The translations under genes were made by a program, and so were the position numbers. From UBA3210 sp963653535 (GTDB lineage: Bacteria; Bacillota_I; Bacilli_A; RFN20; CAG-449): a stretch of DNA of 6,908 nucleotides. Positions 6,806 through 6,908 of the stretch are shown here, one piece after another; within the stretch, counting starts at the first letter, position 1, and the number at the start of each line of letters is the position of its first letter. The DNA is taken from contig CAVJWU010000048.1 of NCBI GenBank assembly GCA_963653535.1, positions 1 to 6,908 of the forward strand, given 5' to 3'. The notes beneath the pieces are model-generated. The model did not search any database. It worked only from the letters and a program-made list of their open reading frames with translations, and was not told the DNA's origin.

Positions 6806-6850
6806 GTAAAAAAAGTAATAATTAATTTCTTCGAAAATATCGAATAAATT

Positions 6851-6862
6851 TTCAAAAAAAAA
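6851..6862 (-). terminator. T-run terminator after the probable 5S rRNA
   Basis: Nine consecutive T on the minus strand (6854-6862) directly follow the GC-rich GCTGCCGGGC end. In 5S rRNA this end pairs with the 5' end (helix I), so helix I plus the T-run would act as an intrinsic terminator. The pairing strand lies beyond the window, so only half of the structure is visible. Confidence 0.5.
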
Positions 6863-6908
6863 GCCCGGCAGCTCGCTATTCTGTCCTTACGGATACCTTC
6901 GCCACTAC
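6863..6908 (-). rRNA. Probable 5S rRNA, 3' end only (cut by window edge)
   Basis: The minus strand reads GTAGTGGCG at the edge and ends AGAATAGCGAGCTGCCGGGC before nine T. This aligns with the 3' third of bacterial 5S rRNA: GTAGT is the loop E strand, a variable helix IV hairpin with TCC-GTAA-GGA follows, and AGAATAG-CGAGCTGCCGGGC matches the E. coli pattern AGAGTAG-GGAACTGCCAGGC, including the helix I strand. The stretch is much richer in GC than its surroundings, as expected for structured RNA in an AT-rich genome. About 65-70 bases of the gene lie outside the window. The call rests on this short alignment from memory; another structured RNA ending in a terminator is the main alternative. 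Confidence 0.6.

Noticed and set aside
6830..6844. Inverted repeat TTCGA-AAATA-TCGAA between 5S and asp23
   Set aside because: A five-base arm in AT-rich DNA is weak, no T-run follows directly, and no known operator type fits.
1..6908. Insertion sequences, CRISPR arrays, tRNAs or riboswitches
   Set aside because: No transposase-like frame, no regularly spaced repeats and no tRNA cloverleaf were seen; the intergenic regions are too short for a riboswitch apart from simple promoters and terminators.

Overview
The window looks like chromosomal DNA from a low-GC bacterium of the Bacillota/Mycoplasmatota side of the tree. The DNA is AT-rich, Shine-Dalgarno sites are strong, the four genes with a visible end all stop with TAA, and tryptophan is encoded by TGG, so the standard bacterial code applies and TGA is not reassigned. 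The Asp23 - FakA - RecG order matches the conserved Bacillus-type yloU - yloV - recG neighbourhood. An acholeplasma-like or other early Bacilli lineage is possible, but this is inference from composition and from the style of the 5S rRNA.

Everything recognisable lies on the minus strand and is described here from the right end leftward, in transcription order. First comes the 3' end of a probable 5S rRNA (6863-6908), followed by a T-run terminator. A roughly 127 bp intergenic region follows, with an extended -10 promoter and two perfect palindromes. Next is a two-gene operon, asp23/yloU (6376-6735) and fakA/yloV (4721-6355), closed by a strong intrinsic terminator (4681-4708). A separate transcription unit then begins with its own good promoter (4611-4639). 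It encodes two overlapping glycosyltransferases: a soluble-type GT-B enzyme of the MurG/UgtP/MGDG-synthase superfamily (3381-4580) and a membrane GT2 enzyme with the D,D,D,QxxRW signature (2066-3403). A terminator whose stem contains the GT2 stop codon closes this unit. Last is recG (1-1993), complete at its start and cut by the left window edge near its C-terminus.

FakA (with a FakB partner not seen here) makes acyl-phosphate from free fatty acids for phospholipid synthesis. RecG rescues stalled replication forks and recombination intermediates. The two glycosyltransferases form an independently controlled cassette between these housekeeping genes. They may act one after the other in making a membrane glycolipid or a lipid-anchored glycan, but the sequence does not identify the product. 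No mobile element, CRISPR array or clearly new defence-type system is visible. The points most worth a second look are the glycosyltransferase cassette and the palindromic, operator-like sites in the two main promoters. No gap exceeds 300 bases.
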